Shown one piece after another: positions 42,041-50,181 of a stretch of 64,000 nucleotides of DNA. The translations under genes and the position numbers were made by a program. The notes below the pieces were generated by a model that saw nothing but the letters and a program-made list of their open reading frames with translations, was not told where the DNA came from and did no database searches. Origin of the DNA: Sphingobium sp052327305 (lineage in GTDB: Bacteria > Pseudomonadota > Alphaproteobacteria > Sphingomonadales > Sphingomonadaceae); the NCBI RefSeq assembly GCF_052327305.1, contig NZ_CP182486.1, positions 124,001-188,000 of the forward strand. Direction: 5' to 3'. How positions within the stretch are numbered: the stretch's first letter is position 1; the number at the start of each line of letters is the position of its first letter.

Positions 42041-42415
42041 GTGGTCGATCTCTCACAATATCTACCAATCCTGCTGTTTCTGGTCATCGCGCTCGCGCTG
42101 TCGTCCGCTTTCGTGTTCCTTCCGATGGTGGTGGGCAGGCTGACGGGCGCTCACAAGCCGGATCCGGAGAAGCTGAGCGAATATGAGTGCGGTTTCCCCG
42201 CGTTCGAAGATCCGCGCAGCCAGTTCGACGTGCGCTTCTATCTGGTGGCTATTCTCTTCATCATCTTCGATCTGGAAGCGGCATTCCTGTTTCCGTGGTC
42301 GGTCAGCCTCGGTGAAATTGGCTGGGCCGGCTGGACGACGATGATGGTCTTCATCTTCGAGCTGGTGCTCGGCCTTGTCTATGCCTGGAAAAAGGGAGCC
42401 CTCGATTGGGAGTAG
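42041..42415 (+). CDS. nuoA: NADH-quinone oxidoreductase subunit A
   Basis: A 124-aa membrane subunit with three transmembrane helices (about residues 8-30, 66-88, 96-118). The conserved loop PDPEKLSEYECGFPAFEDPRSQFDVRFYL in spaced form contains the Cys of the quinone-site TM1-2 loop. It starts at a GTG (the frame has no upstream ATG). First gene of the complex I operon; overlaps nuoB by 10 nt. Confidence 0.96.
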   Translation: MVDLSQYLPILLFLVIALALSSAFVFLPMVVGRLTGAHKPDPEKLSEYECGFPAFEDPRSQFDVRFYLVAILFIIFDLEAAFLFPWSVSLGEIGWAGWTTMMVFIFELVLGLVYAWKKGALDWE

Positions 42416-42972
42416 AGCTTGAGCGCCCCGGCACGCTCGGCGCCTTGCCGGCCGGAATGGCCCCTGGCGCGCAGCCGGACGCGGACTTCTTCAATGCGCT
42501 GACCGGCGAGGTCGGCGACAAGGGGTTTCTCGTCACATCGACGGAAGAGTTGTTCCAGTGGGCGCGCACCGGCTCGCTCTGGTGGATGACGTTCGGCCTG
42601 GCGTGCTGCGCGGTCGAGATGATCCATGTGAACATGCCGCGCTATGACATGGAGCGCTTCGGCGCGGCGCCTCGCGCGTCCCCGCGCCAGAGCGACGTGA
42701 TGATCGTCGCGGGCACGCTCTGCAACAAGATGGCTCCGGCGCTCCGCAAGGTCTATGACCAGATGTCGGAGCCCAAATACGTCATCTCCATGGGTAGCTG
42801 CGCCAATGGCGGCGGCTATTATCACTATAGCTACAGCGTGGTGCGCGGCTGCGACAGGATCGTTCCGGTCGACATCTATGTGCCGGGTTGCCCGCCGACT
42901 GCCGAGGCGCTGCTTTATGGCGTGATGCAGCTTCAGCGGAAGATCCGCCGTGTCGGCACGATCGAACGGTGA
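42406..42972 (+). CDS. nuoB: NADH-quinone oxidoreductase subunit B
   Basis: The 188-aa subunit carries cluster N2, the last Fe-S cluster before quinone. Ligands are Cys67/Cys68 (LACCAVEM), Cys132 (GSCANGGGYY) and Cys162 (VPGCPPTAEAL). It sits at the interface of the peripheral and membrane arms. The N-terminal about 35 residues are variable. The 5' end overlaps nuoA, and the 3' end is followed by nuoC 10 nt later. Confidence 0.97.
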   Translation: MGVELERPGTLGALPAGMAPGAQPDADFFNALTGEVGDKGFLVTSTEELFQWARTGSLWWMTFGLACCAVEMIHVNMPRYDMERFGAAPRASPRQSDVMIVAGTLCNKMAPALRKVYDQMSEPKYVISMGSCANGGGYYHYSYSVVRGCDRIVPVDIYVPGCPPTAEALLYGVMQLQRKIRRVGTIER

Positions 42973-42982
42973 GGGCGACGCT

Positions 42983-43891
42983 GTGAACGCTATTCATCCT
43001 GCGCCGCGCATCAGTCCGATCGAGGGTCTGGCCGACGCCATTTCGGCGGCGCTCGGATCGTCCGTGATCGAGATTGTCGACCAGCATTTCGAGGTTTCTG
43101 TCACTGTCGCGCGGGATGCGCTCGCTGCCGTTCTGGAGGTGCTGCGCGATCAGTTCGCCTATCAGCAGCTCATGGAGATCGCCGGGGTCGATTATCCCGA
43201 GCGCGCCGAGCGCTTCGAGGTCTGCTATCATCTGCTTTCGGTGACGAAGAACCACCGCCTGCGCGTCAAGGTCTCCACGGATGAGGATCATGCCGTGCCC
43301 AGCGTCACGCACCTCTGGCCGGTTGCCGGCTGGCTGGAGCGTGAAGTGTTCGACATGTATGGCGTGCTCTTCTCGGGCAACACGGACCTGCGCCGCATCC
43401 TCACTGATTATGGCTTCAAGGGGCATCCCTTCCGCAAGGACTTCCCGCTCACTGGCTATGTCGAGCTGCGCTATTCCGAAGAGCAGAAGCGCGTCGTCTA
43501 CGAGCCCGTCCGGCTTGCGCAGGATTTCCGCAGTTTCGATTTCATGAGCCCGTGGGAGGGCGCCGAGTATATTCTGCCCGGTGACGAAAAGGCGCCGCAA
43601 GCTCCGGGGGCGCCGTCTCCCGCAGCGCCGCCTCCGCCACCACCAGCCGCGCCCAAGGGTGCCCCCGCAGCGCCGACACCCAAGACCACTGACAAGCCTG
43701 CCGATACCGGCGCGGGCGAGCCGGCGAATGCAAAGGCCGCAGAGCGTTCGCCTTCCGCGGATTCCCTGCCGGCCGGGGCGACAAAGACGCCGGTGCGCCG
43801 CTCGCGCACCAACGCAGCTACAGGTGACGAGCCGCAGTCTCCGGCCAAGCCGAAGGCGCCACGTGCCCGCAAGCCCAAGGGTGACGCCTGA
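42983..43891 (+). CDS. nuoC: NADH-quinone oxidoreductase subunit C with Pro/Ala-rich tail
   Basis: A 302-aa protein in which residues 1-200 form the NuoC (30-kDa) fold with the signatures EVFDMYGVLFSGNTDLRRILTDYGFKGHPFRKDFPL in spaced form. From residue 201 an about 100-residue low-complexity tail follows, rich in Pro, Ala and Lys (PPPPPPAAPKGAPAAP at about 216-231), ending in a basic KPKAPRARKPKG segment. Typical NuoC is about 200 aa, so the tail is an extension. GTG 42983 chosen; the frame is open upstream within nuoB. Stop overlaps the nuoD start by 1 nt. Confidence 0.95.
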   Translation: MNAIHPAPRISPIEGLADAISAALGSSVIEIVDQHFEVSVTVARDALAAVLEVLRDQFAYQQLMEIAGVDYPERAERFEVCYHLLSVTKNHRLRVKVSTDEDHAVPSVTHLWPVAGWLEREVFDMYGVLFSGNTDLRRILTDYGFKGHPFRKDFPLTGYVELRYSEEQKRVVYEPVRLAQDFRSFDFMSPWEGAEYILPGDEKAPQAPGAPSPAAPPPPPPAAPKGAPAAPTPKTTDKPADTGAGEPANAKAAERSPSADSLPAGATKTPVRRSRTNAATGDEPQSPAKPKAPRARKPKGDA

Positions 43892-45126
43892 TGTCGGGCT
43901 ATATTGAGAAGCTGGACCACGTCATCAACGCGGACGATCCGTCGCTGGGTGACACCGAGATCCAGAACTACACGATCAATTTCGGCCCGCAGCATCCCGC
44001 GGCTCACGGCGTTCTGCGTCTCGTCATGGAGCTGGACGGCGAGATCGTCGAGCGGTGCGATCCGCATGTCGGCCTGCTCCATCGCGGCACCGAGAAGCTG
44101 ATCGAGTACAAGACCTATCTTCAGGCGCTGCCCTATTTCGATCGGCTCGATTATTGTTCGCCGCTCGGCATGGAGCACAGCTATGTGCTCGCCATCGAGA
44201 AGCTGCTGAATCTCGAAGTGCCGATCCGCGCGCAGTATCTGCGCGTGTTCTTCGCTGAGCTGACCCGCATCTGCAATCACATGCTGAACCTTGGTTCCCA
44301 TGTGATGGACGTCGGCGCGATGACGCCGAACCTGTGGATGTTCGAGATCCGCGAGGACTGCCTCAATTTCTTCGAGCGGGCGTCCGGCGCGCGCATGCAC
44401 TCGGCCTATTTCCGGCCTGGCGGCGTGCATCAGGACGTGCCCCTGAAGCTCCTCACCGATATCGGTGATTGGCTCGACACGCGCCTTCCGCGCCTCTTCG
44501 AGGATGCGATCAGCCTGGTGGCGGACAACCGCATCTTCAAGCAGCGCAATGTCGACATCGCGGTTTGCTCCAAGGAGGACGCGCTGCGCTGGGGCTTCTC
44601 CGGCCCGATGCTGCGCGGCTCCGGCATCCCATGGGATATCCGCAAGGCGCAACCTTATGACGTCTATGATCGGATGCAGTTCGACGTGCCGGTGGGCACG
44701 AACTTCGACTGCTACGACCGGTTCATGGTGCGCGTGGAGGAGGTCCGCCAGTCCGCGCGGATCATGAAGCAGTGCCTCAGCGAAATGCCCGAAGGGCCGA
44801 TCGCGTCGCTCGACCGCAAGGTCGTCCCGCCCAAGCGCGGCGAGATGAAGCAGTCGATGGAAGCGCTCATCCACCACTTCAAACTCTATACCGAGGGCTT
44901 CCACGTGCCCGAGGGTGAGGTTTATGTGGCGACCGAGAGCCCGAAGGGTGAGTTCGGCGTCTATCTGGTGAGCGACGGGACCAACAAGCCCTATCGCTGC
45001 AAGATTCGGCCGACGGCGTTCAGCCATCTGCAGGCAATGGACTTCATGATGAAGGGCCACATGCTCGCGGACACCACCGCCGTGCTTGGCGCGATGGACA
45101 TCGTGTTCGGGGAGTGCGACCGGTGA
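43891..45126 (+). CDS. nuoD: NADH-quinone oxidoreductase subunit D
   Basis: The 411-aa 49-kDa subunit forms the quinone pocket with NuoB. Evidence: FGPQHPAAHGVLRLVMELDGE, HVGLLHRGTEKLIEYKTYLQALPYFDRLDY in spaced form, the quinone-site His within GPQHPAAHG, and the C-terminal SHLQAMDFMMKGHMLADTTAVLGAMDIVFGECDR in spaced form. It is not fused with NuoC. The stop codon overlaps the GTG of an NTF2-like gene (GTGA). Confidence 0.97.
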   Translation: MSGYIEKLDHVINADDPSLGDTEIQNYTINFGPQHPAAHGVLRLVMELDGEIVERCDPHVGLLHRGTEKLIEYKTYLQALPYFDRLDYCSPLGMEHSYVLAIEKLLNLEVPIRAQYLRVFFAELTRICNHMLNLGSHVMDVGAMTPNLWMFEIREDCLNFFERASGARMHSAYFRPGGVHQDVPLKLLTDIGDWLDTRLPRLFEDAISLVADNRIFKQRNVDIAVCSKEDALRWGFSGPMLRGSGIPWDIRKAQPYDVYDRMQFDVPVGTNFDCYDRFMVRVEEVRQSARIMKQCLSEMPEGPIASLDRKVVPPKRGEMKQSMEALIHHFKLYTEGFHVPEGEVYVATESPKGEFGVYLVSDGTNKPYRCKIRPTAFSHLQAMDFMMKGHMLADTTAVLGAMDIVFGECDR

Positions 45127-45479
45127 GTGCTGGCAATCTGGCAACCGCCGAGGCCATGATCGCGGCCTATAACGCGCAGGATGTCGACACCTATGTGTCG
45201 TACATGACCGACGATGCCTGCGAGGCGGGTTATCGCGGCGCAGTGGTGCGTGAAGGCAAGGAAGGAACGCGTTCCGGTCTTGCTACGGCCTTCGCCAAAT
45301 GGCCCCAGAACCGCGCGGAAATTCGCGATCGTCAGGCAATTGGCGATTATGTCCTGTTTCGCGAGCATGTCACGCGCGGCCCGGCGAGCGATGGCTCGGA
45401 ACTGGTCGAGCCGTTCGATGTGATCGCAGTCTATTCATTCGAGGGCGACAAGGTGTCGCGCGTGGAGTTCATCCGTTAA
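45123..45479 (+). CDS. NTF2-like (SnoaL-type) protein inserted between nuoD and nuoE
   Basis: A 118-aa protein with the NTF2-like alpha+beta cone pattern: an N-terminal helix pair (AEAMIAAYNAQDVDTYVSYMTDDA), the strand ADDGCEAGYRGAVVREGKEG region and C-terminal strands (ELVEPFDVIAVYSFEGDKVSRVEF). It starts at a GTG overlapping the nuoD stop, and its stop overlaps the nuoE ATG (TAATG). It is thus translationally embedded in the complex I operon. No subunit of standard NDH-1 matches it. Possible accessory or assembly role; codon use is GC-rich like its neighbours. Confidence 0.8.
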   Translation: MSAGNLATAEAMIAAYNAQDVDTYVSYMTDDACEAGYRGAVVREGKEGTRSGLATAFAKWPQNRAEIRDRQAIGDYVLFREHVTRGPASDGSELVEPFDVIAVYSFEGDKVSRVEFIR

Positions 45480-46147
45480 TGGCTGACGCACCCCAGATTC
45501 CAGACGAGGCGGAAGTCCGCGCGCGGTGGGGCGGCTTTGCCTTCACCGAAGCGAACATGGCGCGCGCGAAGGAACTGATTTCGCACTATCCCGAGGGCCG
45601 TCAGCAGTCGGCTGTCATGGGGCTGCTCGATCTCGCCCAGCGCCAGGTGGGTGCCGAGACGAACACGCAGGGGTGGCTGCCGGTTCCGGTGATCGAATAT
45701 GTCGCGGCGCTGCTCGATATGCCGTTCATGCGCGCCTATGAGGTCGTGACCTTCTACACCATGTACAACATGGCGCCGGTCGGCCGCTTCCATGTGCAGG
45801 TCTGCGGCACGACGCCCTGCATGTTGCGCGGCTCCGACAATATCCTTTCCGCTTGCAAGAAGCGTGGCATGAAGAAAGGCGGGACGACGCCCGACGGCCT
45901 GTTCACGCTCACCGAAGTCGAGTGCATGGGCAATTGCTCCTCCGCACCGATGGTGCAGATCAACGATGACAATTACGAGGATCTGACGCCCGAGCGCCTC
46001 GACTTCATCCTGGATGAACTCGCCGCCGGTCGCCAGCCTAAGGTCGGCACGCAGGAGCCGGGCCGTCATACGGTCGAGCCGCTGGGCGAGCCGACCAATC
46101 TCGCGGCGATGGTGACCGAAAATCATGACTATCGGGGTGAATGGTAA
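45479..46147 (+). CDS. nuoE: NADH-quinone oxidoreductase subunit E
   Basis: The 222-aa 24-kDa subunit carries a thioredoxin-fold [2Fe-2S] cluster (N1a) with Cys109, Cys114 (CGTTPC) and Cys149, Cys153 (ECMGNC). Positions 85-100 (AYEVVTFYTMYNMAP) are characteristic. A Pro/Glu/His-containing tail of about 40 residues extends past the core. Start at 45479, where the ATG overlaps the preceding stop by one base; its own stop overlaps the nuoF start the same way. Confidence 0.96.
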   Translation: MADAPQIPDEAEVRARWGGFAFTEANMARAKELISHYPEGRQQSAVMGLLDLAQRQVGAETNTQGWLPVPVIEYVAALLDMPFMRAYEVVTFYTMYNMAPVGRFHVQVCGTTPCMLRGSDNILSACKKRGMKKGGTTPDGLFTLTEVECMGNCSSAPMVQINDDNYEDLTPERLDFILDELAAGRQPKVGTQEPGRHTVEPLGEPTNLAAMVTENHDYRGEW

Positions 46148-47487
46148 TGGCTGACGAAGCGCCCGCCGCGCCGCCCGCCTTCGTGGGTCCGCTCGAAGAC
46201 AAGGACCGCATCTTCACCAATCTCTATGGCTTCCAGCCGTGGAACCTTGATGCTGCCCGCAAGCGCGGCGACTGGGACAACACCAAGGCGCTGCTGGAGC
46301 TTGGCCAGGACAAGATCATCGACGAGATGAAAGCGTCCGGCCTGCGCGGTCGCGGCGGCGCTGGCTTCCCGACCGGCATGAAGTGGAGCTTTATGCCCAA
46401 GGAGAGCCGCGACGGCCGGCCCAGCTTCCTCGTCATCAACGCGGACGAGTCCGAGCCGGGCAGTTGCAAGGATCGCGAGATCATCCGCCACGATCCGCAC
46501 AAGCTGATCGAAGGCGCGCTGGTCGCCGGTTTCGCGATGCGCGCGCGCGCCGCCTATATCTACATTCGCGGCGAGTATATCTACGAGGCCAAGGTTCTCG
46601 AAGCGGCGGTTCGCGAAGCCTATGAGGCGGGCCTCATAGGCAAGAACGCCAGCAAGTCCGGCTACGACTTCGACGTGTTCGTCCATCGCGGCGCGGGCGC
46701 CTATATCTGCGGTGAAGAAACCGCGATGATCGAGAGCCTGGAGGGCAAGAAAGGCCAGCCGCGCCTCAAGCCGCCGTTCCCGGCGGGCGCAGGTCTTTAT
46801 GGTTGCCCGACCACGGTCAACAATGTCGAGAGCATTGCGGTGGCACCCACCATCCTGCGTCGCGGCGCGGCTTGGTTCGCTGGCTTCGGTCGCGAGAACA
46901 ACCGGGGCACCAAGCTCTTCCAGATTTCCGGCCATGTGAACCGGCCCTGCGTGGTCGAGGAGAGCATGTCGATCCCGTTCCGCGAGCTGATCGAGCGCCA
47001 TTGCGGAGGCATCACCGGCGGCTGGGCCAATCTGTTGGCGGTCATCCCCGGCGGTTCCTCGGTGCCGCTGGTGCCCGCCAGTGAGATCATGGACGCGCCG
47101 ATGGACTTTGATGGTCTGCGCGCGCTTGGCTCCGGCCTTGGTACGGCGGCGGTCATCGTCATGGACAAGTCGACCGACATCGTGCGGGCGATCGCGCGGC
47201 TTTCCTACTTCTACAAGCATGAGAGCTGCGGTCAGTGCACCCCCTGCCGTGAGGGCACGGGCTGGATGTGGCGCGTGATGGAGCGGCTCGTCACCGGCGA
47301 TGCGGACCCCGAGGAGATCGATACGCTCTTCCAGGTCACCAAACAGGTGGAAGGACACACGATCTGCGCGCTGGGCGACGCGGCGGCATGGCCTATTCAG
47401 GGCCTCATCCGCCACTTCCGCCCGGAGATCGAGCGCCGCATCGCGGCGAAGCACGGAGCAGCCCCGGTCATGGAGGCGGCGGAGTGA
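46147..47487 (+). CDS. nuoF: NADH-quinone oxidoreductase subunit F
   Basis: The 446-aa NADH-oxidising subunit has the FMN site GRGGAGFPTGMKW (residues 68-80), the NADH/FMN segment NADESEPGSCKDREI, the GAGAYICGEETAMIESLEG loop, and [4Fe-4S] cluster N3 ligands Cys361, Cys364, Cys367 (ESCGQCTPCREG) and Cys407. Start is ATG 46147, overlapping nuoE. Its stop overlaps the GTG of an unrelated AT-rich gene placed before nuoG. Confidence 0.97.
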   Translation: MADEAPAAPPAFVGPLEDKDRIFTNLYGFQPWNLDAARKRGDWDNTKALLELGQDKIIDEMKASGLRGRGGAGFPTGMKWSFMPKESRDGRPSFLVINADESEPGSCKDREIIRHDPHKLIEGALVAGFAMRARAAYIYIRGEYIYEAKVLEAAVREAYEAGLIGKNASKSGYDFDVFVHRGAGAYICGEETAMIESLEGKKGQPRLKPPFPAGAGLYGCPTTVNNVESIAVAPTILRRGAAWFAGFGRENNRGTKLFQISGHVNRPCVVEESMSIPFRELIERHCGGITGGWANLLAVIPGGSSVPLVPASEIMDAPMDFDGLRALGSGLGTAAVIVMDKSTDIVRAIARLSYFYKHESCGQCTPCREGTGWMWRVMERLVTGDADPEEIDTLFQVTKQVEGHTICALGDAAAWPIQGLIRHFRPEIERRIAAKHGAAPVMEAAE

Positions 47488-48167
47488 GGAGTTTCATCGC
47501 TGCGGCTGTTATGACCTTGCCTGCGCCAGTGATTGCGCAGACTGGGACAATGTTCGACAACAAGCCGACAAACGTCCCAGACGACAAGGCTTTGTCCGAT
47601 GCGGATCGGCGCAAAATTATGGTTGGCTTTGCAAATTGCACAATCAAAAGGTGGCGAACTGGGGTTGAGCGATATCTTGCGACAGCGCCTGGGTCAAAAG
47701 ATGCCGCCAAGCTCGCTGACAGGCTGTCAGTGAACGAGTGCCTGATTAGTGGCCGTATGCAATTTAATGAGCCGTTGTATCGCGCTGCGGCGTATGATGC
47801 TCTTTATAATATTATTTTCGCGAAATCCGCTCCTGTCGATTTCTCTAATGTTCCGCCAATAGATTACGCCACAGAATCTGGAGCGTCAGTTTACGGCGAT
47901 GTTGCGGCGGCTACCAGTCTTCGAAAATTGGCGGACTGTGCTGTGAGGTACGATCCGTCTAAAGCGCGTGCACTTATTCTATCATCGGTGGGATCTTCGT
48001 CTGAAAGTTCTGCTTTCGTGGCAATTGCTTCATCGACGTCCAAATGCATGACAAATGACATGACTTTGAAGTTCTCTAAGTTGACTTTGAGAGGCGTTGT
48101 GGCTGAAGCGCTGTATCGCTTGTCTGTTAATGCCGGCTCCTTGGCCAATGAAGTAAAGGGAGGCTGA
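47484..48167 (+). CDS. AT-rich secreted hypothetical protein inserted between nuoF and nuoG
   Basis: A 227-aa protein with an N-terminal signal peptide (VRSFIAAAVMTLPAPVIAQT; likely cleavage after AQ). Four Cys in the mature part (FANCTIK, NECLISGR, ADCAVRY, TSKCMTND) suggest two disulfides and a periplasmic location. No domain recognised. GTG 47484 overlaps the nuoF stop (GTGA), and the nuoG TTG starts 1 nt after its stop. Base composition is foreign: line 47761-47820 is 38% GC against 68% for line 48781-48840 of nuoG, with many AT-ending codons. This suggests acquisition, yet it is translationally embedded in complex I. Confidence 0.8.
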   Translation: MRSFIAAAVMTLPAPVIAQTGTMFDNKPTNVPDDKALSDADRRKIMVGFANCTIKRWRTGVERYLATAPGSKDAAKLADRLSVNECLISGRMQFNEPLYRAAAYDALYNIIFAKSAPVDFSNVPPIDYATESGASVYGDVAAATSLRKLADCAVRYDPSKARALILSSVGSSSESSAFVAIASSTSKCMTNDMTLKFSKLTLRGVVAEALYRLSVNAGSLANEVKGG

Positions 48168-48168
48168 G

Positions 48169-50181
48169 TTGCCCAAGGTCAAAGTCGACGGTGTCGAGAT
48201 CGAAGTGCCCGCCGGAGCCACTGTGCTTCAGGCGTGCGAGGTGGCTGGCAAGGAGATTCCGCGCTTCTGCTATCATGAGCGCCTGTCCATCGCCGGCAAT
48301 TGCCGCATGTGCCTTGTGGAGGTGAAGCCCGGACCGCCCAAGCCGCAGGCGTCCTGCGCGCTTCCGGCTGCGGACAATCAGGAAATCTTCACTCAGACCG
48401 AGATGGTGAAGAAGGCGCGCGAAGGCGTGATGGAGTTCCTGCTCATCAATCACCCGCTCGATTGCCCGATCTGCGATCAGGGCGGCGAGTGCGACCTGCA
48501 GGACCAGTCCGTCGCTTATGGGCGCGGCAAGAGCCGCTATGACGAGAACAAGCGGGCCGTCACCGAGAAGTATATGGGCCCCATCGTCAAGACGGTGATG
48601 ACCCGTTGCATTCAATGTACCCGCTGCGTGCGCTTTGCCGAGGAAGTCGCCGGCGTGCCCGAGATCGGCGCGATCTATCGCGGCGAGAACATGCAGATCA
48701 CGACCTATCTGGAGCGCGCTGCCAAGAGCGAGCTTTCCGGCAATGTGGTCGATCTTTGCCCGGTCGGTGCGCTCACCTCGCGCCCCTATGCGTTCGAGGC
48801 GCGGCCGTGGGAGCTGCGCAAGACTCTGTCGATCGACGTGATGGATGCCGTGGGCACCAACATTCGCGTCGACAGCCGAGGCCGTCAGGTACTGCGCGTC
48901 GTTCCGCGCATCAATGACGACGTCAACGAAGAGTGGGCGTCCGACAAGACCCGTCATGCGGTCGATGGCCTTGTGCGCAAGCGGCTCGACAAGCCCTATG
49001 TCCGCAAGGACGGCAAGCTGGTCGCCGCAAGCTGGGATGAAGCGTTCCGCGTCGTCGCGGCGGCAGTGAAGTCTGCAAAGGGATCGATCGCGGCGGTTGC
49101 CGGTGATCTGGTCGACTGCGAGACGATGTTTGCCGCGCGCGAACTGGTGAAGGGGCAGGGGGGCACGCTGCTCGAGGGCCGCCAGACCGGCCTCGACTAT
49201 GACGTTTCCAGTCTCTCGGCCGTGAACTTCAACTCGACGCTCAATGGCATCGAGACGGCGGACGCGATCCTGCTCATCGGCACCAATCTGCGCTGGGAAG
49301 CGCCGCTGGTGAACACGCGTATCCGCAAGGCGATCAAGAAGGGCGCGAAGGTCTTCGCCGTCGGCCCCGAGGTCGATCTTACCTATCCCGTCACCTGGCT
49401 GGGATCGGATGCTGGCGTGCTCGCCAAGCTTCCGAAGGACGTGGTCGATCTGTTCACTGGTGCAGCGCGCCCTGCCGTCATTCTCGGCGGCGGCGGTCTT
49501 GCCACGCCGGGCGTGCATGGTGCTGCGCTTGGCCTCGTCAAGACGCTCGGCCTCGTCAAGGACAACTGGAACGGTTTCAACGTGCTGCACATGGCCGCTG
49601 CGCGCATGGGCGGGTTGATGCTCGGCTATGGGGCAGAGGGCGGTATCAAGGCGCTGTCCGACGCTGCACCTGCGGTGCTGCTGCTGCTGGGCGCTGACGA
49701 CGTGCCGTTCGAGACGTTCGACAAGTCCCTCAAGGTCTATATCGGTCATCATGGTGACAAGGGCGCACATGCCGCTGACGTCGTGCTGCCCGGCGCTGCC
49801 TATACCGAGAAGGCCGGGACTTACGTGAACCTTGAGGGCCGCGTACAGCGTGCCGAGAAGGCCGTGTTTGCGCCGGGCGATGCCCGCGAGGACTGGTCGA
49901 TCCTGCGCGCCCTGTCCGATGTGCTCGGCGCGCCGCTGCCGTTCAATGATTTCGCCGGGTTGCAAGCGGCTATGTTCGCCGCTGTGCCGGCGCTCGCTAC
50001 GGAAGGCCTTGCCGATTATGGCTGGGCCGTCCCGTCGCTGCCGTCCAAACCGGCGGGTGAGATCGGCTATCCGATCAAGGACTTCTATCTCACCAACGCC
50101 GTTTGCCGTGCCAGCCCGACAATGCAGCGCTGTTCGGCTGAGCTGCTCCACGGCGCCGAATTCGCGGAGGCCGCGGAATGA
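48169..50181 (+). CDS. nuoG: NADH-quinone oxidoreductase subunit G
   Basis: The 670-aa 75-kDa subunit carries N1b [2Fe-2S] (Cys34, Cys45, Cys48, Cys63), N4/N5 sites (His95, Cys99, Cys102, Cys108; then Cys147, Cys150, Cys153, Cys197), and a molybdopterin-oxidoreductase-like domain with no Mo ligand (about 220-670). The N7 site of E. coli NuoG is not present, as in mitochondrial-type enzymes. It starts at TTG 48169 behind an AAAGGGAGG site. Unlike E. coli it lacks the longer insert, giving the mitochondrial-like size. Confidence 0.95.
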   Translation: MPKVKVDGVEIEVPAGATVLQACEVAGKEIPRFCYHERLSIAGNCRMCLVEVKPGPPKPQASCALPAADNQEIFTQTEMVKKAREGVMEFLLINHPLDCPICDQGGECDLQDQSVAYGRGKSRYDENKRAVTEKYMGPIVKTVMTRCIQCTRCVRFAEEVAGVPEIGAIYRGENMQITTYLERAAKSELSGNVVDLCPVGALTSRPYAFEARPWELRKTLSIDVMDAVGTNIRVDSRGRQVLRVVPRINDDVNEEWASDKTRHAVDGLVRKRLDKPYVRKDGKLVAASWDEAFRVVAAAVKSAKGSIAAVAGDLVDCETMFAARELVKGQGGTLLEGRQTGLDYDVSSLSAVNFNSTLNGIETADAILLIGTNLRWEAPLVNTRIRKAIKKGAKVFAVGPEVDLTYPVTWLGSDAGVLAKLPKDVVDLFTGAARPAVILGGGGLATPGVHGAALGLVKTLGLVKDNWNGFNVLHMAAARMGGLMLGYGAEGGIKALSDAAPAVLLLLGADDVPFETFDKSLKVYIGHHGDKGAHAADVVLPGAAYTEKAGTYVNLEGRVQRAEKAVFAPGDAREDWSILRALSDVLGAPLPFNDFAGLQAAMFAAVPALATEGLADYGWAVPSLPSKPAGEIGYPIKDFYLTNAVCRASPTMQRCSAELLHGAEFAEAAE

